In this document: piece by piece, positions 23,431 to 31,480 of the stretch
Numbering within the stretch: position 1 is the first letter of the stretch
Layout: each line of letters begins with the position of its first letter
Source: Neoroseomonas eburnea
GTDB lineage: Bacteria > Pseudomonadota > Alphaproteobacteria > Acetobacterales > Acetobacteraceae
Direction of reading: 5' to 3'
Length of the DNA: 64,000 nt
Assembly: GCF_018129005.1 (NCBI RefSeq)
Contig: NZ_JAAEDL010000004.1
Coordinates: 62,001-126,000 of the forward strand
The notes under the pieces: model-generated
Database searches by the model: none
Told to the model about the DNA's origin: nothing
The model's input: the letters and a program-made list of their open reading frames with translations, nothing else
Position numbers and translations under genes: made by a program

Positions 23431-23498
23431 CAGGGGTGGCCGGGCTGGGGTGGGCGGGTCGGTGCCGGACCCGGAAACGCGCCGCGAGGCGCGTTTCC
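23383..23498 (+). repeat. Family C long palindrome plus hairpin, copy C1
   Basis: Left arm CCGGCACCGACCCGC... (from 23383) pairs with the right arm ending in GCGGGTCGGTGCCGG (to 23468), giving about 33 pairs around a loop with GGATGCTG. A second hairpin at 23473-23498 pairs GGAAACGCGCC with GGCGCGTTTCC. A similar structure lies at 24298-24425, and a partial, inverted one at about 60241-60285. The left arm contains the end and stop of rimI. Confidence 0.9.
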
Positions 23499-23508
23499 AA
23501 CCAGGCTC

Positions 23509-23778
23509 TCAGTCCTTCCGGCGCAGCAGCAGGCGGGTGACGCCGTCGGCGCGGTCCTCCTGCGCCAGCACGGCATGGCCCTGCTCGGCGGCGGTGCGGG
23601 GAACGTTGCGGCGGGGCTCGTCCCCTTTCATCAGGACTTCGAGCAGCGCCCCCGGCGATAGACGATCGAGTGCAAGACGGACGCGCACGAAGGTCATCGG
23701 GCAAGTCTCGGTGGTAATGTCCAGGGTGGAATTCGGGACGAATTCTTCGCGTGTCGATGGGAAGTTGCCGTCTGTCAC
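23509..23778 (-). CDS. TusA-family sulfur-carrier protein
   Basis: An 89-residue TusA-like protein, a small two-layer alpha/beta sulfur carrier. It has TLDITTETCPMTFVRVRLALDRL, whose CP-x-T motif holds the persulfide cysteine, then GALLEVLMKGDEPRRNVPRTAAEQGHAVL and a short beta end. TusA in Escherichia coli passes sulfur for tRNA 2-thiouridine; relatives act in sulfur oxidation and selenium use. I placed the start at the GTG at 23778 because AGGAGGGG lies at ideal distance upstream, although the frame continues. It is divergent from the mucR-like gene, with only 82 bases between them. Confidence 0.88.
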   Translation of the reverse strand: MTDGNFPSTREEFVPNSTLDITTETCPMTFVRVRLALDRLSPGALLEVLMKGDEPRRNVPRTAAEQGHAVLAQEDRADGVTRLLLRRKD

Positions 23779-23860
23779 AATTTTCACCCCTCCTGTGATT
23801 GCCGCGAATCGCCAAGATCGGTAGACAGCATGTTGCTGACGATACCAGGGGGCTGACATC

Positions 23861-24289
23861 GTGGCCGAAATCAATCCCAACGCCGAAATTCTTGGCCTGA
23901 CGGCCCAGATCGTTTCGGCTCATGTCTCGCACAATCCTGTGCCCGCCTCGGAACTTCCGGGGCTGATCCAGGAAGTGTTCCGCACGCTTTCCGGCGTGGG
24001 TTCCGCTCCTGCGCCGGAGCCCGAGCGACCACAGCCCGCCGTGCCGATCAAGAAGTCCATCACGCCGGGCTACCTGATCTGCCTCGAGGACGGGAAGAAG
24101 TTGAAGATGCTGAAGCGGCATCTCAAGACCTCCTACAACATGTCGCCCGAACAGTATCGCGAGCGCTGGGGCCTTCCGGCGGACTACCCGATGGTGGCGC
24201 CGGACTACGCGAAGCACCGCTCCTCGCTCGCCAAGAAGATCGGCCTCGGCACCACACCGCGCGCGCGCGGCAAGGGCAGGGCTGGCTGA
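23861..24289 (+). CDS. MucR/Ros-family transcriptional regulator with degenerate zinc site
   Basis: A 142-residue Ros/MucR protein. Residues about 1-45 are the oligomerisation domain (LGLTAQIVSAHVSHNPVPASELPGLIQEVF). The DNA-binding domain has GYLICLEDGKKLKMLKRHLKTSYNMSPEQYRERWGLPADYPMVAPDYA. Of the usual ligands it keeps Cys (LIC), an Asp in the second place (CLED), and the first His (KRH), but the last His is replaced (TSYN), so zinc may not bind; homologues that fold without zinc are known in rhizobia. MucR proteins bind AT-rich DNA and act as broad silencers of surface-polysaccharide and other genes. The start is the GTG at 23861. Family C repeats lie on both sides. Confidence 0.9.
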   Translation: MAEINPNAEILGLTAQIVSAHVSHNPVPASELPGLIQEVFRTLSGVGSAPAPEPERPQPAVPIKKSITPGYLICLEDGKKLKMLKRHLKTSYNMSPEQYRERWGLPADYPMVAPDYAKHRSSLAKKIGLGTTPRARGKGRAG

Positions 24290-24297
24290 GAGACCTG

Positions 24298-24425
24298 CCG
24301 GCACCGGCCCACACCCTCCCCTCCGGCCCGCCCATCCGGGATGCTGTCGCCGGGTGGCCGGGCGGGCGGTGTGGGCGCCGGTGCAGCCATCGGGAATGCG
24401 CCGTTCGGCGCCTTCTCGAACGGGT
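24298..24425 (+). repeat. Family C long palindrome plus hairpin, copy C2
   Basis: The left arm from CCGGCACCGGCCCACACC pairs with a right arm ending GTGTGGGCGCCGGTGC (24384), around a loop CCGGGATGCTGTCG; the loop core GGATGCTG is the same as in copy C1 although the arms differ. A second hairpin follows (GCGCCGTTCGGCGC). It lies in the 242-base gap between the mucR-like gene and fur. The rest of that gap to 24531 holds the fur leader. Confidence 0.85.
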
Positions 24426-24531
24426 TCCGAGACCCGTACCGCTGCGGCATTGGCCGCGCGGCCCGGGGCGGAGTATCCTGCCGGGCCGCGCCGCGACCGT
24501 CGCGGCATCAAACTGAGGTTCCGACGACCGC

Positions 24532-25032
24532 ATGGACAGCCGCACCCGCCACCGCGCGGCAGAGCAGGCCCCGCCGCCCTCCCGGATCGAGAGGCTCTGC
24601 ATCGAGCGGGGCCTCAAGATGACGGGGCAGCGACGCCTGATCGCGCGTGTTCTCAGTGAGGCCGAGGACCATCCGGACGTCGAGGACGTCTATCGCCGCG
24701 CGCTCGCGCTCGACAGCAAGGTGTCGATCGCGACCGTCTACCGCACCGTGCGCCTGCTCGAGGAGAACGGCATCCTCGAACGCCGCGACTTCGGCGGCGG
24801 CCGCGCGCGCTACGATCCCGCGGACCGCGGCCATCACCACCACCTGATCGACGTCGATACCGGCAAGGTGATCGAGTTCGCCGACGAGGAGTTCGAAGCC
24901 CTGGCGCGAATCATGGCGGGCAGGCTCGGCTTCTCCCTGGTCGGGCAGCGCCTCGAATTGTTCGGGCGGAAGGCGGAGGCGGAGCCGCCGCGCCCCGAGC
25001 TGCGTCGCCGCACCAAGGAGAAATCCTCGTGA
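24532..25032 (+). CDS. fur: Fur-family transcriptional regulator
   Basis: A 166-residue metal-sensing repressor. The winged helix is at about 20-100 (ERGLKMTGQRRLIARVLSEAEDHPDVEDVYRRA, then SIATVYRTVRLLEENGILERRDFGGGRARY). The dimer and metal site have HHHHLIDVDTGKVIEFADEEFE, matching Fur/Mur rather than Zur or PerR, and there is no C-terminal CxxC zinc pair. In alphaproteobacteria such proteins often sense manganese (Mur) or iron. It sits in the conserved rimI-fur-acyltransferase-miaB order. Its stop overlaps the GTG of olsB, so the two are coupled. Confidence 0.93.
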   Translation: MDSRTRHRAAEQAPPPSRIERLCIERGLKMTGQRRLIARVLSEAEDHPDVEDVYRRALALDSKVSIATVYRTVRLLEENGILERRDFGGGRARYDPADRGHHHHLIDVDTGKVIEFADEEFEALARIMAGRLGFSLVGQRLELFGRKAEAEPPRPELRRRTKEKSS

Positions 25033-25835
25033 CGGAGGAGGACCCCGGCTTCGGGGAACTCCGTTCGGGCAATCTCGGTGTACGGCTGGCTGTGGGGGGG
25101 GCCGAGATCGACGCCGTGCAGGCGCTGCGCTACCGCGTCTTCTACGAGGAGATGGGTGCCCATGCCGATGCCGCGACGGCGGCCTCGCACCGTGACCGTG
25201 ACGATTTCGATGCCGTTGCGGACCATCTGGTCGTGGTGGACCACGATCGCGGCGAGGGGCCGGAATCGGTCGTCGGCACCTACCGCCTGATCCGCCGGGG
25301 CGCCGCGGCGCGGCTTGGTCGCTGGTACTCGGCGGCGGAATACGACATCTCCCGCATCCTCGCCTTCGAGGGCGAGGTGCTCGAGTGCGGCCGATCCTGC
25401 GTCGATGCGGACTACCGCACGCGCGGCTCGATGCAACTGCTGTGGGGCGGCATCGCCGCCTACATCTTCAAGCACCGCGTCGCGATCCTGTTCGGCTGCG
25501 CCTCCCTGCCGGGGACGGATCTCGACGCGCTGGCGGACCAGCTCACTTACCTCGCCGCCAACCACATGGCGCCGGAGGCGATCCGGCCGCGCGCCCTGCC
25601 CGACCGCTATGTGGAGATGCGCCGGAAGGATCCGGCGACCATCGACGTCAAGCGGACGCTGGTGGACCTGCCGCCGCTGGTGAAGGGCTATCTGCGCCTC
25701 GGCGGCTTCGTCGGCGACGGCGCGGTGCTGGACCACCAGTTCAACACCACCGATGTCGCGGTGGTGGTGAAGACCGACCAGGTGACGGACAAGTACTACC
25801 GCCACTTCGAGCGCAAGGTCGCCGGGCGGGACTGA
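25029..25835 (+). CDS. olsB: L-ornithine N-alpha-acyltransferase, OlsB-like
   Basis: A 268-residue acyltransferase that joins a 3-hydroxyacyl-ACP to the amino group of ornithine, forming the lyso-ornithine lipid. It has the OlsB/hemolysin-like GNAT fold: LAVGGAEIDAVQALRYRVFYEEMGA, DHLVVVDHD, VVGTYRLIRR, EYDISRILAFEGEVLECGRSCV and TRGSMQLLWGGIAAYIFKHRV, with FGCASLPG in the core. The start is the GTG at 25029 that overlaps the fur stop. An olsA-like acyltransferase lies 2 kb downstream on the same strand, separated by a repeat, a GST and a transporter. Ornithine lipids are membrane lipids linked to stress and low phosphate. Confidence 0.88.
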   Translation: MTEEDPGFGELRSGNLGVRLAVGGAEIDAVQALRYRVFYEEMGAHADAATAASHRDRDDFDAVADHLVVVDHDRGEGPESVVGTYRLIRRGAAARLGRWYSAAEYDISRILAFEGEVLECGRSCVDADYRTRGSMQLLWGGIAAYIFKHRVAILFGCASLPGTDLDALADQLTYLAANHMAPEAIRPRALPDRYVEMRRKDPATIDVKRTLVDLPPLVKGYLRLGGFVGDGAVLDHQFNTTDVAVVVKTDQVTDKYYRHFERKVAGRD

Positions 25836-25985
25836 TGCCAACGGCCGCTGTTCGCGACCGCTGGCATCCGCCTTTTCGTGCCCTCAGGCGCCGGGCGCAA
25901 ACCTCCGGTTTGCTGGGCTTCGCCGGACCACCGGCGGGCCGCGTTCGCGGCCTCGGCACGAGTCATAGACTCGTAGCGCTGGTAT
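25836..25985 (-). repeat. Family A multi-hairpin repeat, inverted copy
   Basis: Reversed relative to the copies at 9.4 and 13.9 kb: it begins TGCCAACGGCCGC directly after the olsB stop codon and ends TCGTAGCGCTGGTAT just before the GST gene. All internal palindromes are present, with AACCTCCGGTT, GGCCGCGTTCGCGGCC and CTCGGCACGAG. The last palindrome is partly lost (ATAGACTCGTAGCG). It takes up the entire olsB-GST spacer. Confidence 0.92.
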
Positions 25986-25991
25986 GAGCCG

Positions 25992-26639
25992 ATGCTGACC
26001 CTGTGGGGGCGGCGCAGCTCCTTCAACGTGCAGAAGGTGATGTGGCTGCTCGGCGAGCTCGGCCTGGCGTACCGCCACATCGAGGCCGGCGGGGCGCACG
26101 GCCTGCTCGACACGCCGGAATTCGGCGCCATGAACCCGCACCGCAAGGTGCCGGTACTCGAGGAGGACGGGCATGCCGTGTGGGAATCCCACGCCATCCT
26201 GCGCTACCTCGCCGCCCGCCACGGAGCGCCGCGCTTCTGGCACGAGGACCCGCGCGAGCGGTCCGAGGCCGATCGCTGGATGGACTGGTCGGCGACCAGC
26301 CTGCAGCCGGATGTCCTCAACGGCGTCTTCTGGGGCTTCTACCGGACGCCCGAGGACAGGCGGGACATGGCGGCGGTGAGGGCGGCGCTGGGGCGCTGCG
26401 CCGCGCACATGGCGGCGCTGGACCGGGTGCTGGCGACGCGGCCGTTTCTCGGCGGTGCGGAGCCGACGCTCGCCGACATTCCCGCTGGCACGGCGCTGTA
26501 CCGCTGGTTCACGCTCGACATCCCGCGCCCACCGGCCCCGCATGTCGAGGCCTGGTATGCCCGGCTGCAGCAGCGCCCGGCCTATCGCGCGGGGGTGATG
26601 ATCCCCTACGGGGAGCTTCGGGGCCGCCTCGACTACTGA
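25992..26639 (+). CDS. Glutathione S-transferase family protein
   Basis: A 215-residue protein with the two-domain GST fold. The N-terminal thioredoxin-like domain has LTLWGRRSSFNVQKVMWLLGELGL, with Ser in the position that often activates glutathione, then MNPHRKVPVLEEDGHAVWESHAILRYLA, whose cis-proline (VP) and ES bind the glutathione gamma-glutamyl part. The helical C-terminal domain ends with the N-capping motif FLGGAEPTLADIPAG. The substrate is not known. It sits inside the ornithine-lipid segment and probably was inserted there. The start at 25992 directly follows the Family A repeat. Confidence 0.9.
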   Translation: MLTLWGRRSSFNVQKVMWLLGELGLAYRHIEAGGAHGLLDTPEFGAMNPHRKVPVLEEDGHAVWESHAILRYLAARHGAPRFWHEDPRERSEADRWMDWSATSLQPDVLNGVFWGFYRTPEDRRDMAAVRAALGRCAAHMAALDRVLATRPFLGGAEPTLADIPAGTALYRWFTLDIPRPPAPHVEAWYARLQQRPAYRAGVMIPYGELRGRLDY

Positions 26640-27539
26640 TCAGACTGTCTTGGCGAGCAGTCGCGGCAGGCGCCCGTCGATGGCTGCGAGCCCGGCGCCG
26701 ATCATCGCCATGCCGAGGATATGCCGTGGTTCCAGTGCCTCCCCCAACACCAGCGTGCCGAGCAGGATGGCGCTGACCGGCACCAGGAAGGTCACCAGCA
26801 GCAGGTTCACCGCACCGGCCAGCGCCAGGATGCGGAAATAGAGCGCGTAGCCGAGCGCGGTGGAAAACAGTGCGAGGCCGACCACCGCCGCCAGGGCGCC
26901 GGCGGAGGGCGCCGGCAGCGTCCAGGGCGCCTCCACCGCCAGCGCGACCGGCAGCATCATCGCCGCGGAGGCCGTCACCTGGCCGACGGCCGCCTGCATG
27001 GGCGCGACGCCGAGGGCGCGGAAGCGCCGGCCGAAGACGCCGGCGCAGGCGTAGGAAAAGGTCGCCGCCAGCATGGCGACCGTCGCCGCCCCCGCCGCCG
27101 CGGCGCCGCCGAGGATGTCCGTGCCCATCATCGCTGCGACACCCCCGAAGCCGAGCACCACGCCGGCGACCTTGGCCGGCGTCGCCTTCTCCTCCTGCGT
27201 GGCCAGATGGGCCACGACAACGCCCCAGAGCGGGGTGGTGGCATTGAGGATGGCGGCCAGGCCCGAGGGCAGCGTCTGCTGCGACCAGACGATCAGCGTG
27301 AAGGGAATGGCGTTGTTGAGCAGCCCCATGACGGCGATCGCGCCCCAGGCGCGTGCCCCGCGCGGAGGCGCGACGCCGAGGAGCGGCAGCGCCGCCCAGA
27401 GCATCGCCGCCGCCAGCCCGACGCGTGCCGAGACGAGCGTGAGCGGCGGCACTTCGGTGATCGCGACACCGACGAAGAAGAAGGATCCGCCCCAGAGGAT
27501 GGAGAGCAGGATGAGGAGGGACCAGGCGAGAGCTGACAT
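26640..27539 (-). CDS. DMT-superfamily (EamA) transporter
   Basis: A 299-residue permease with ten predicted membrane helices in two EamA halves. The first half is SALAWSLLILLSILWGGSFFFVGVAI with SARVGLAAAMLWAALP, and the second repeats the pattern with ATFSYACAGVFGRRF, ALFSTALGYALYFRIL and VTFLVPVSAILLGTLVLGEAL. EamA proteins export amino acids or other metabolites. It is transcribed opposite to the surrounding genes and ends one base beyond the GST stop codon. The start at 27539 is the ATG that begins the first helix; an upstream in-frame start would add a basic, non-family leader. Confidence 0.93.
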   Translation of the reverse strand: MSALAWSLLILLSILWGGSFFFVGVAITEVPPLTLVSARVGLAAAMLWAALPLLGVAPPRGARAWGAIAVMGLLNNAIPFTLIVWSQQTLPSGLAAILNATTPLWGVVVAHLATQEEKATPAKVAGVVLGFGGVAAMMGTDILGGAAAAGAATVAMLAATFSYACAGVFGRRFRALGVAPMQAAVGQVTASAAMMLPVALAVEAPWTLPAPSAGALAAVVGLALFSTALGYALYFRILALAGAVNLLLVTFLVPVSAILLGTLVLGEALEPRHILGMAMIGAGLAAIDGRLPRLLAKTV

Positions 27540-27669
27540 GGGGCTGTGATGGAGCGAAGGCGGAGGTCGCGCCAGTCCGCGAATTGCTCTGGTAGCCGCG
27601 CGGGAGGAGGCGAGCTTCACTCGCGCCGCCTCGCTCTCGTCGGCGCCACCTTCGCGGTGCCGGCACCGT

Positions 27670-27727
27670 TACCGAGGTCCCAAGGAAGGTTGAGGAGGGC
27701 CGGGGGGAGAAGTTCCCTTCTCCCCCA
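27670..27727 (+). repeat. Family B variant, single hairpin (copy B7)
   Basis: CCCAAGGAAGG is followed by a perfect ten-pair hairpin GGGGGAGAAG (27703-27712) with CTTCTCCCCC (27717-27726), loop TTCC. A close relative lies at 46716-46755 (CCAAAGGAAGG, then GGGGGAG, loop TTCC, CTCCCCC). Both look like Family B with hairpin 1 reduced to one arm. It lies between the divergent transporter and acyltransferase genes. Confidence 0.6.
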
Positions 27728-27774
27728 GCCGTTCAGACTTCACGCCATTGCCGCCAAGGCTTCATTGCCCCGCC

Positions 27775-28725
27775 ATGATGGGCGCGCTACCTCCGCCCTT
27801 CATGGAAGCCGTCGCACGCTCGCCCGAAGATGCCCTCCGGCCGCGCCGTCTGCGCCGCGCCAAGCCGCTGCGCTTCCGACCCTGGCTGCCCGGTGCCGCC
27901 TGGGGCGATGTGATGGAGCCCCGCCCGATGGGCGGCCGGGTACGCGCCATACGCCGCATCGTCGGCGCTGTGCTCTGGACGCTGATCGCCATTCCCATCC
28001 AGGCGGTGCTGATGCAGTTGCCGGGCCGCGCGAAGATCCGCTTCGCGCGGACCTACCACGCGATGCTCTGCCGGCTCATCGGGCTCAAGGTGCAGGTGGT
28101 GGGCACGCCGTCGCGCGGGCCTTCCGTCCTCTTCGTCTCGAACCATTCGTCCTGGCTCGATATCCTGGTCCTCGGCGGCGTGGTCGAGGCCGCCTTCGTC
28201 TCCAAGGATGAGGTCGGCAGGTGGCCGCTGGTCGGGACGGTGGCGCGGCTCGGTCGCACGGTTTTCGTCAGCCGCAAGCGCAACAGCACTGGCCGGGAAG
28301 CGAGCGAGATCCAGGCGCGGCTCGCCGACGGCGACAACATCATCCTTTTCCCCGAAGGCACCAGCAACGACGGCACGCGGGTGCTGCCCTTCCGGTCCTC
28401 CTTCCTCACGGTGGCGCAGGACGCGAAGCAGGTGCAGCCGGTCTCGCTGGTCTATGACCGGTTGGGGGGGCTGCCGGCCTGCCGGCGCGACCGTCCCTTC
28501 TTCGCCTGGTACGGCGACATGGACATCGCATCCCATTTCTGGCGGATCGCGCGGCGGTCCGGGGCGCGGGCGACGGTATTGCTGCACGAACCGGCCGACC
28601 CTGCCGCCTTCCCCGACCGCAAGACGCTTGCCGCGGCGACGAGCGACGTGGTCGCGGAAGGCGCGGCCCTGCTGCGGCAGAACCGCCCGGTCGAACCCCT
28701 TCGCCTGCGCCCGCCGGGCGGTTGA
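27775..28725 (+). CDS. Lysophospholipid/lyso-ornithine-lipid acyltransferase (PlsC family, OlsA-like)
   Basis: A 316-residue PlsC-type acyltransferase. A membrane helix near residues 60-80 (RIVGAVLWTLIAIPIQAVLM) precedes the catalytic block with FVSNHSSWLDILVL (the H-x4-D motif) and FPEGTSNDGTRVLPF (the acceptor-binding F-P-E-G motif). In alphaproteobacteria, the PlsC homologue next to miaB acts as OlsA, adding the second acyl chain to lyso-ornithine lipid; the nearby olsB supports this, but an ordinary 1-acyl-glycerol-3-phosphate role is possible. The start is uncertain: ATGs at 27775 and 27802, plus a TTG at 27748, are in frame. Confidence 0.87.
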   Translation: MMGALPPPFMEAVARSPEDALRPRRLRRAKPLRFRPWLPGAAWGDVMEPRPMGGRVRAIRRIVGAVLWTLIAIPIQAVLMQLPGRAKIRFARTYHAMLCRLIGLKVQVVGTPSRGPSVLFVSNHSSWLDILVLGGVVEAAFVSKDEVGRWPLVGTVARLGRTVFVSRKRNSTGREASEIQARLADGDNIILFPEGTSNDGTRVLPFRSSFLTVAQDAKQVQPVSLVYDRLGGLPACRRDRPFFAWYGDMDIASHFWRIARRSGARATVLLHEPADPAAFPDRKTLAAATSDVVAEGAALLRQNRPVEPLRLRPPGG

Positions 28726-28993
28726 ACGGCGGGGCGGGACAGGTCTGGCGAGCCCGGCCGACATCCCGCCCGCCTCCGGCATGGCGGCCATGACACGGTC
28801 GGCGCATCTGAGCCGCCCTGCCGCCGCATCCCGCGGGAATCCCTTGACCCGACGCGGAGCGGCCCGCCACCGTCCACGGCATGACGATCCGTCACGGGCC
28901 TCAGGTCGCTTGACCCGCGCCGTTCCGGTGCGCATTTCCCCCGCCTGCCTTCGCCGCGCTGCCCGCGGCGGAGCCGGCGGAGCCTGACCCCGA

Positions 28994-30373
28994 ATGACCG
29001 AAAGCACCGCCCCGCGGAAGCGCCTGCTGATCCGCACCTGGGGCTGCCAGATGAACGTCTATGACAGCGCCCGCATGGCGGATGTGCTGGCCCCCCTCGG
29101 CTACGCGCCGACCGAGGTGGCGGAGGAGGCCGACATGGTCATCCTCAACACCTGCCATATCCGGGAAAAGGCGACGGAGAAGGTCTTTTCGGACCTCGGC
29201 CGCCTGCGGGAAGCGAAGCAGGCCCGCGGCGGCGACATGGTCATCGCCGTCGCCGGCTGCGTCGCCCAGGCGGAAGGTGCCGAGATCACCGCCCGGGCGC
29301 CCTGGGTGGACATCGTGCTCGGGCCGCAATCCTACCATCGGCTGCCGGAGATGGTCGCACGGGCGTCGCGCGCGGCCGGCGCGGTGATCGAGACCGAGTT
29401 CCCGCCCGAGGACAAGTTCGACCACCTGCCGGAACAGGCAGCGCCGCAGGGCGTCACGGCCTTCCTGACGGTGCAGGAAGGCTGCGACAAGTTCTGCTCC
29501 TTCTGCGTCGTGCCCTACACGCGTGGGGCGGAATACTCGCGCCCCGCCGAGGCGGTGATCGCCGAGGCGAAGCGCCTCGTCACGCTGGGCGCGCGGGAGA
29601 TCACGCTGCTCGGCCAGAACGTGAACGCCTGGCACGGGGAGGGCCCGGACGGGCGCGCCTGGACGCTCGGGCGGCTGCTGCGGCAGCTTGCGGAGATCCC
29701 CGGCCTCGCGCGGCTGCGCTACACGACGTCGCATCCGCGCGACATGGACGACGATCTGATCGCCGCGCATGGCGACACGCCGGCGATCATGCCCTTCCTC
29801 CACCTGCCGGTGCAGTCGGGCAGCGACCGCATCCTGAAGATGATGAACCGCGGGCACACCGCCGACGACTACCGCCGGCTGGTCGATCGCCTGCGCAACG
29901 CGCGGCCGGACCTCGCCCTGTCAACCGACATCATCGCCGGCCATCCCGGCGAATCCGATGCCGACCACGCGGCGACCATGGCGCTGATCCGCGACACCGG
30001 CTTCGCCCAGGCCTTCTCCTTCAAGTATTCCGCCCGCCCCGGCACGCCGGCCGCGACCATGGCCGGCCAGGTGGCCGAGGAGGTCAAGGACGCCCGCCTG
30101 GGCGAGATCCAGGCCCTGCTGCGCGACCAGCAAACGGCGTTCAACCGCTCCCGCGCCGGGATGGTGGCGGAGGTGCTGGTCACCGGACCGGGGCGCCACG
30201 CCGGCCAGATGGCCGGTCGCACGCCCTGGCTGCAGCCGGTGCATTTCGATGGCCCCGCGCAGCTTTCCGGGCGCATCGTTGCGGTGAATATCCTCGCCGG
30301 ACACCCCAATTCCCTATCGGGCGCAATGGTCGCGCCCGTGCACACCGAGCCCAGGGAGAGACCAGCCGCTTGA
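28994..30373 (+). CDS. miaB: tRNA (N6-isopentenyladenosine(37)-C2)-methylthiotransferase MiaB
   Basis: A 459-residue radical-SAM enzyme that adds a 2-methylthio group to i6A37 of tRNAs reading UNN codons. The N-terminal UPF0004 domain has [24 protein letters not shown] and [11 protein letters not shown], supplying three cysteines for the auxiliary [4Fe-4S] cluster. The radical-SAM core has [17 protein letters not shown], with the CxxxCxxC triad. HPGESDADH and the C-terminal TRAM domain ([17 protein letters not shown]) complete it. The length is normal. Its TGA overlaps the TTG start of phoH (TTGA), so the modification gene and PhoH are coupled. Confidence 0.97.
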   Translation: MTESTAPRKRLLIRTWGCQMNVYDSARMADVLAPLGYAPTEVAEEADMVILNTCHIREKATEKVFSDLGRLREAKQARGGDMVIAVAGCVAQAEGAEITARAPWVDIVLGPQSYHRLPEMVARASRAAGAVIETEFPPEDKFDHLPEQAAPQGVTAFLTVQEGCDKFCSFCVVPYTRGAEYSRPAEAVIAEAKRLVTLGAREITLLGQNVNAWHGEGPDGRAWTLGRLLRQLAEIPGLARLRYTTSHPRDMDDDLIAAHGDTPAIMPFLHLPVQSGSDRILKMMNRGHTADDYRRLVDRLRNARPDLALSTDIIAGHPGESDADHAATMALIRDTGFAQAFSFKYSARPGTPAATMAGQVAEEVKDARLGEIQALLRDQQTAFNRSRAGMVAEVLVTGPGRHAGQMAGRTPWLQPVHFDGPAQLSGRIVAVNILAGHPNSLSGAMVAPVHTEPRERPAA

Positions 30374-31419
30374 CCGCCACCTCCAGCCTCGCCCTCCGCG
30401 CTTCCGACGCGCGCAGCCAGATCGAGCACCGCTCCGTCACGCTGCAATTCGACGACAACCTCCTGCTGCCGCTCCTCCATGGGGAGCACGACCGGCACCT
30501 GGCACGAATCGAGCAGGTGCTCGGCGTCAGGCTCTCCTCCCGGGGCAACCGGATCGCGATCTCCGGCGGCGCGGAACGGACGGAAATGGCGGAGGCGGCG
30601 CTGCTGGCGCTGTGGAAACGGCTGGAACAGGGGCAGCATGTCGGCACGGCCGAGGTCGAGGCGGCGTTGCGCCTGGCCGAAGGCGGCGCGGAGTTCGGCG
30701 AGCCCCGCCTGCCGCTCGCCGACCTGCCGGCCATCCGCACCCGCAAGGGCGCCATCGCCCCGCGCTCCCCGGCCCAGGGCGCCTACATCGAGATGCTGGC
30801 GCGGCGCGAGATGGTCTTCGGCGTCGGCCCGGCCGGCACGGGCAAGACCTACCTCGCGGTCGCGCAGGGCGTCGCCCTGCTGCAGTCCGGCCGGGTGGAC
30901 CGCATCGTGCTCTCCCGCCCCGCCGTCGAGGCCGGCGAACGGCTCGGCTTCCTGCCCGGGGACATGAAGGAGAAGGTCGACCCCTATCTCAGGCCCCTCT
31001 ATGACGCGCTGCACGACATGCTGCCGGCCGAGCAGGTCGCCCGCCGCATCGCCGCCGGCGAGATCGAGATCGCCCCGCTCGCCTTCATGCGCGGCCGGAC
31101 GCTGGCCCATTGCTATGCGATCCTGGACGAGGCGCAGAACACCACCGCCGCCCAGATGAAGATGTTCCTCACCCGCATGGGCGAGGGCAGCCGCATGGTC
31201 ATCACCGGCGACCCGACCCAGGTGGACCTGCCGGCCGGCCAGCCCTCCGGCCTGATCGAGGCGCTGCGCATCCTCGATGGCGTCGACGGCATCGGAGTTG
31301 CGCGCTTTGCGGAGCGGGATGTGGTAAGGCATCCCCTGGTGGCCCGGATCGTCGCCGCCTATGGGCGGGCCGACGACCAGACGCGGGCGAAGAAGGAGAA
31401 GGATGGAACCGGGAAGTAG
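30370..31419 (+). CDS. phoH: PhoH family ATPase
   Basis: A 349-residue PhoH-like protein: an N-terminal region of about 120 residues with a KH-like fold ([23 protein letters not shown]), then a P-loop ATPase with [13 protein letters not shown] as Walker [22 protein letters not shown] and [21 protein letters not shown] as Walker B and sensor. [23 protein letters not shown] closes the core. It is in the constant phoH-ybeY order and probably acts in RNA metabolism with YbeY. The start is a TTG at 30370 overlapping the miaB stop; no better start exists before the conserved N-terminus. Confidence 0.93.
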   Translation: MTATSSLALRASDARSQIEHRSVTLQFDDNLLLPLLHGEHDRHLARIEQVLGVRLSSRGNRIAISGGAERTEMAEAALLALWKRLEQGQHVGTAEVEAALRLAEGGAEFGEPRLPLADLPAIRTRKGAIAPRSPAQGAYIEMLARREMVFGVGPAGTGKTYLAVAQGVALLQSGRVDRIVLSRPAVEAGERLGFLPGDMKEKVDPYLRPLYDALHDMLPAEQVARRIAAGEIEIAPLAFMRGRTLAHCYAILDEAQNTTAAQMKMFLTRMGEGSRMVITGDPTQVDLPAGQPSGLIEALRILDGVDGIGVARFAERDVVRHPLVARIVAAYGRADDQTRAKKEKDGTGK

Positions 31420-31480
31420 CCGTCCCGGCCGCGGTCGCATATCCGGCGATCAGGCTGGGCTTCGGAACGGATCAGGGGAG

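Noticed and set aside
28726-28993. A small gene or riboswitch before miaB
   Set aside because: No frame with sensible composition or ribosome-binding site and no recognisable riboswitch core; only GC-rich spacer with weak TTGACC boxes.
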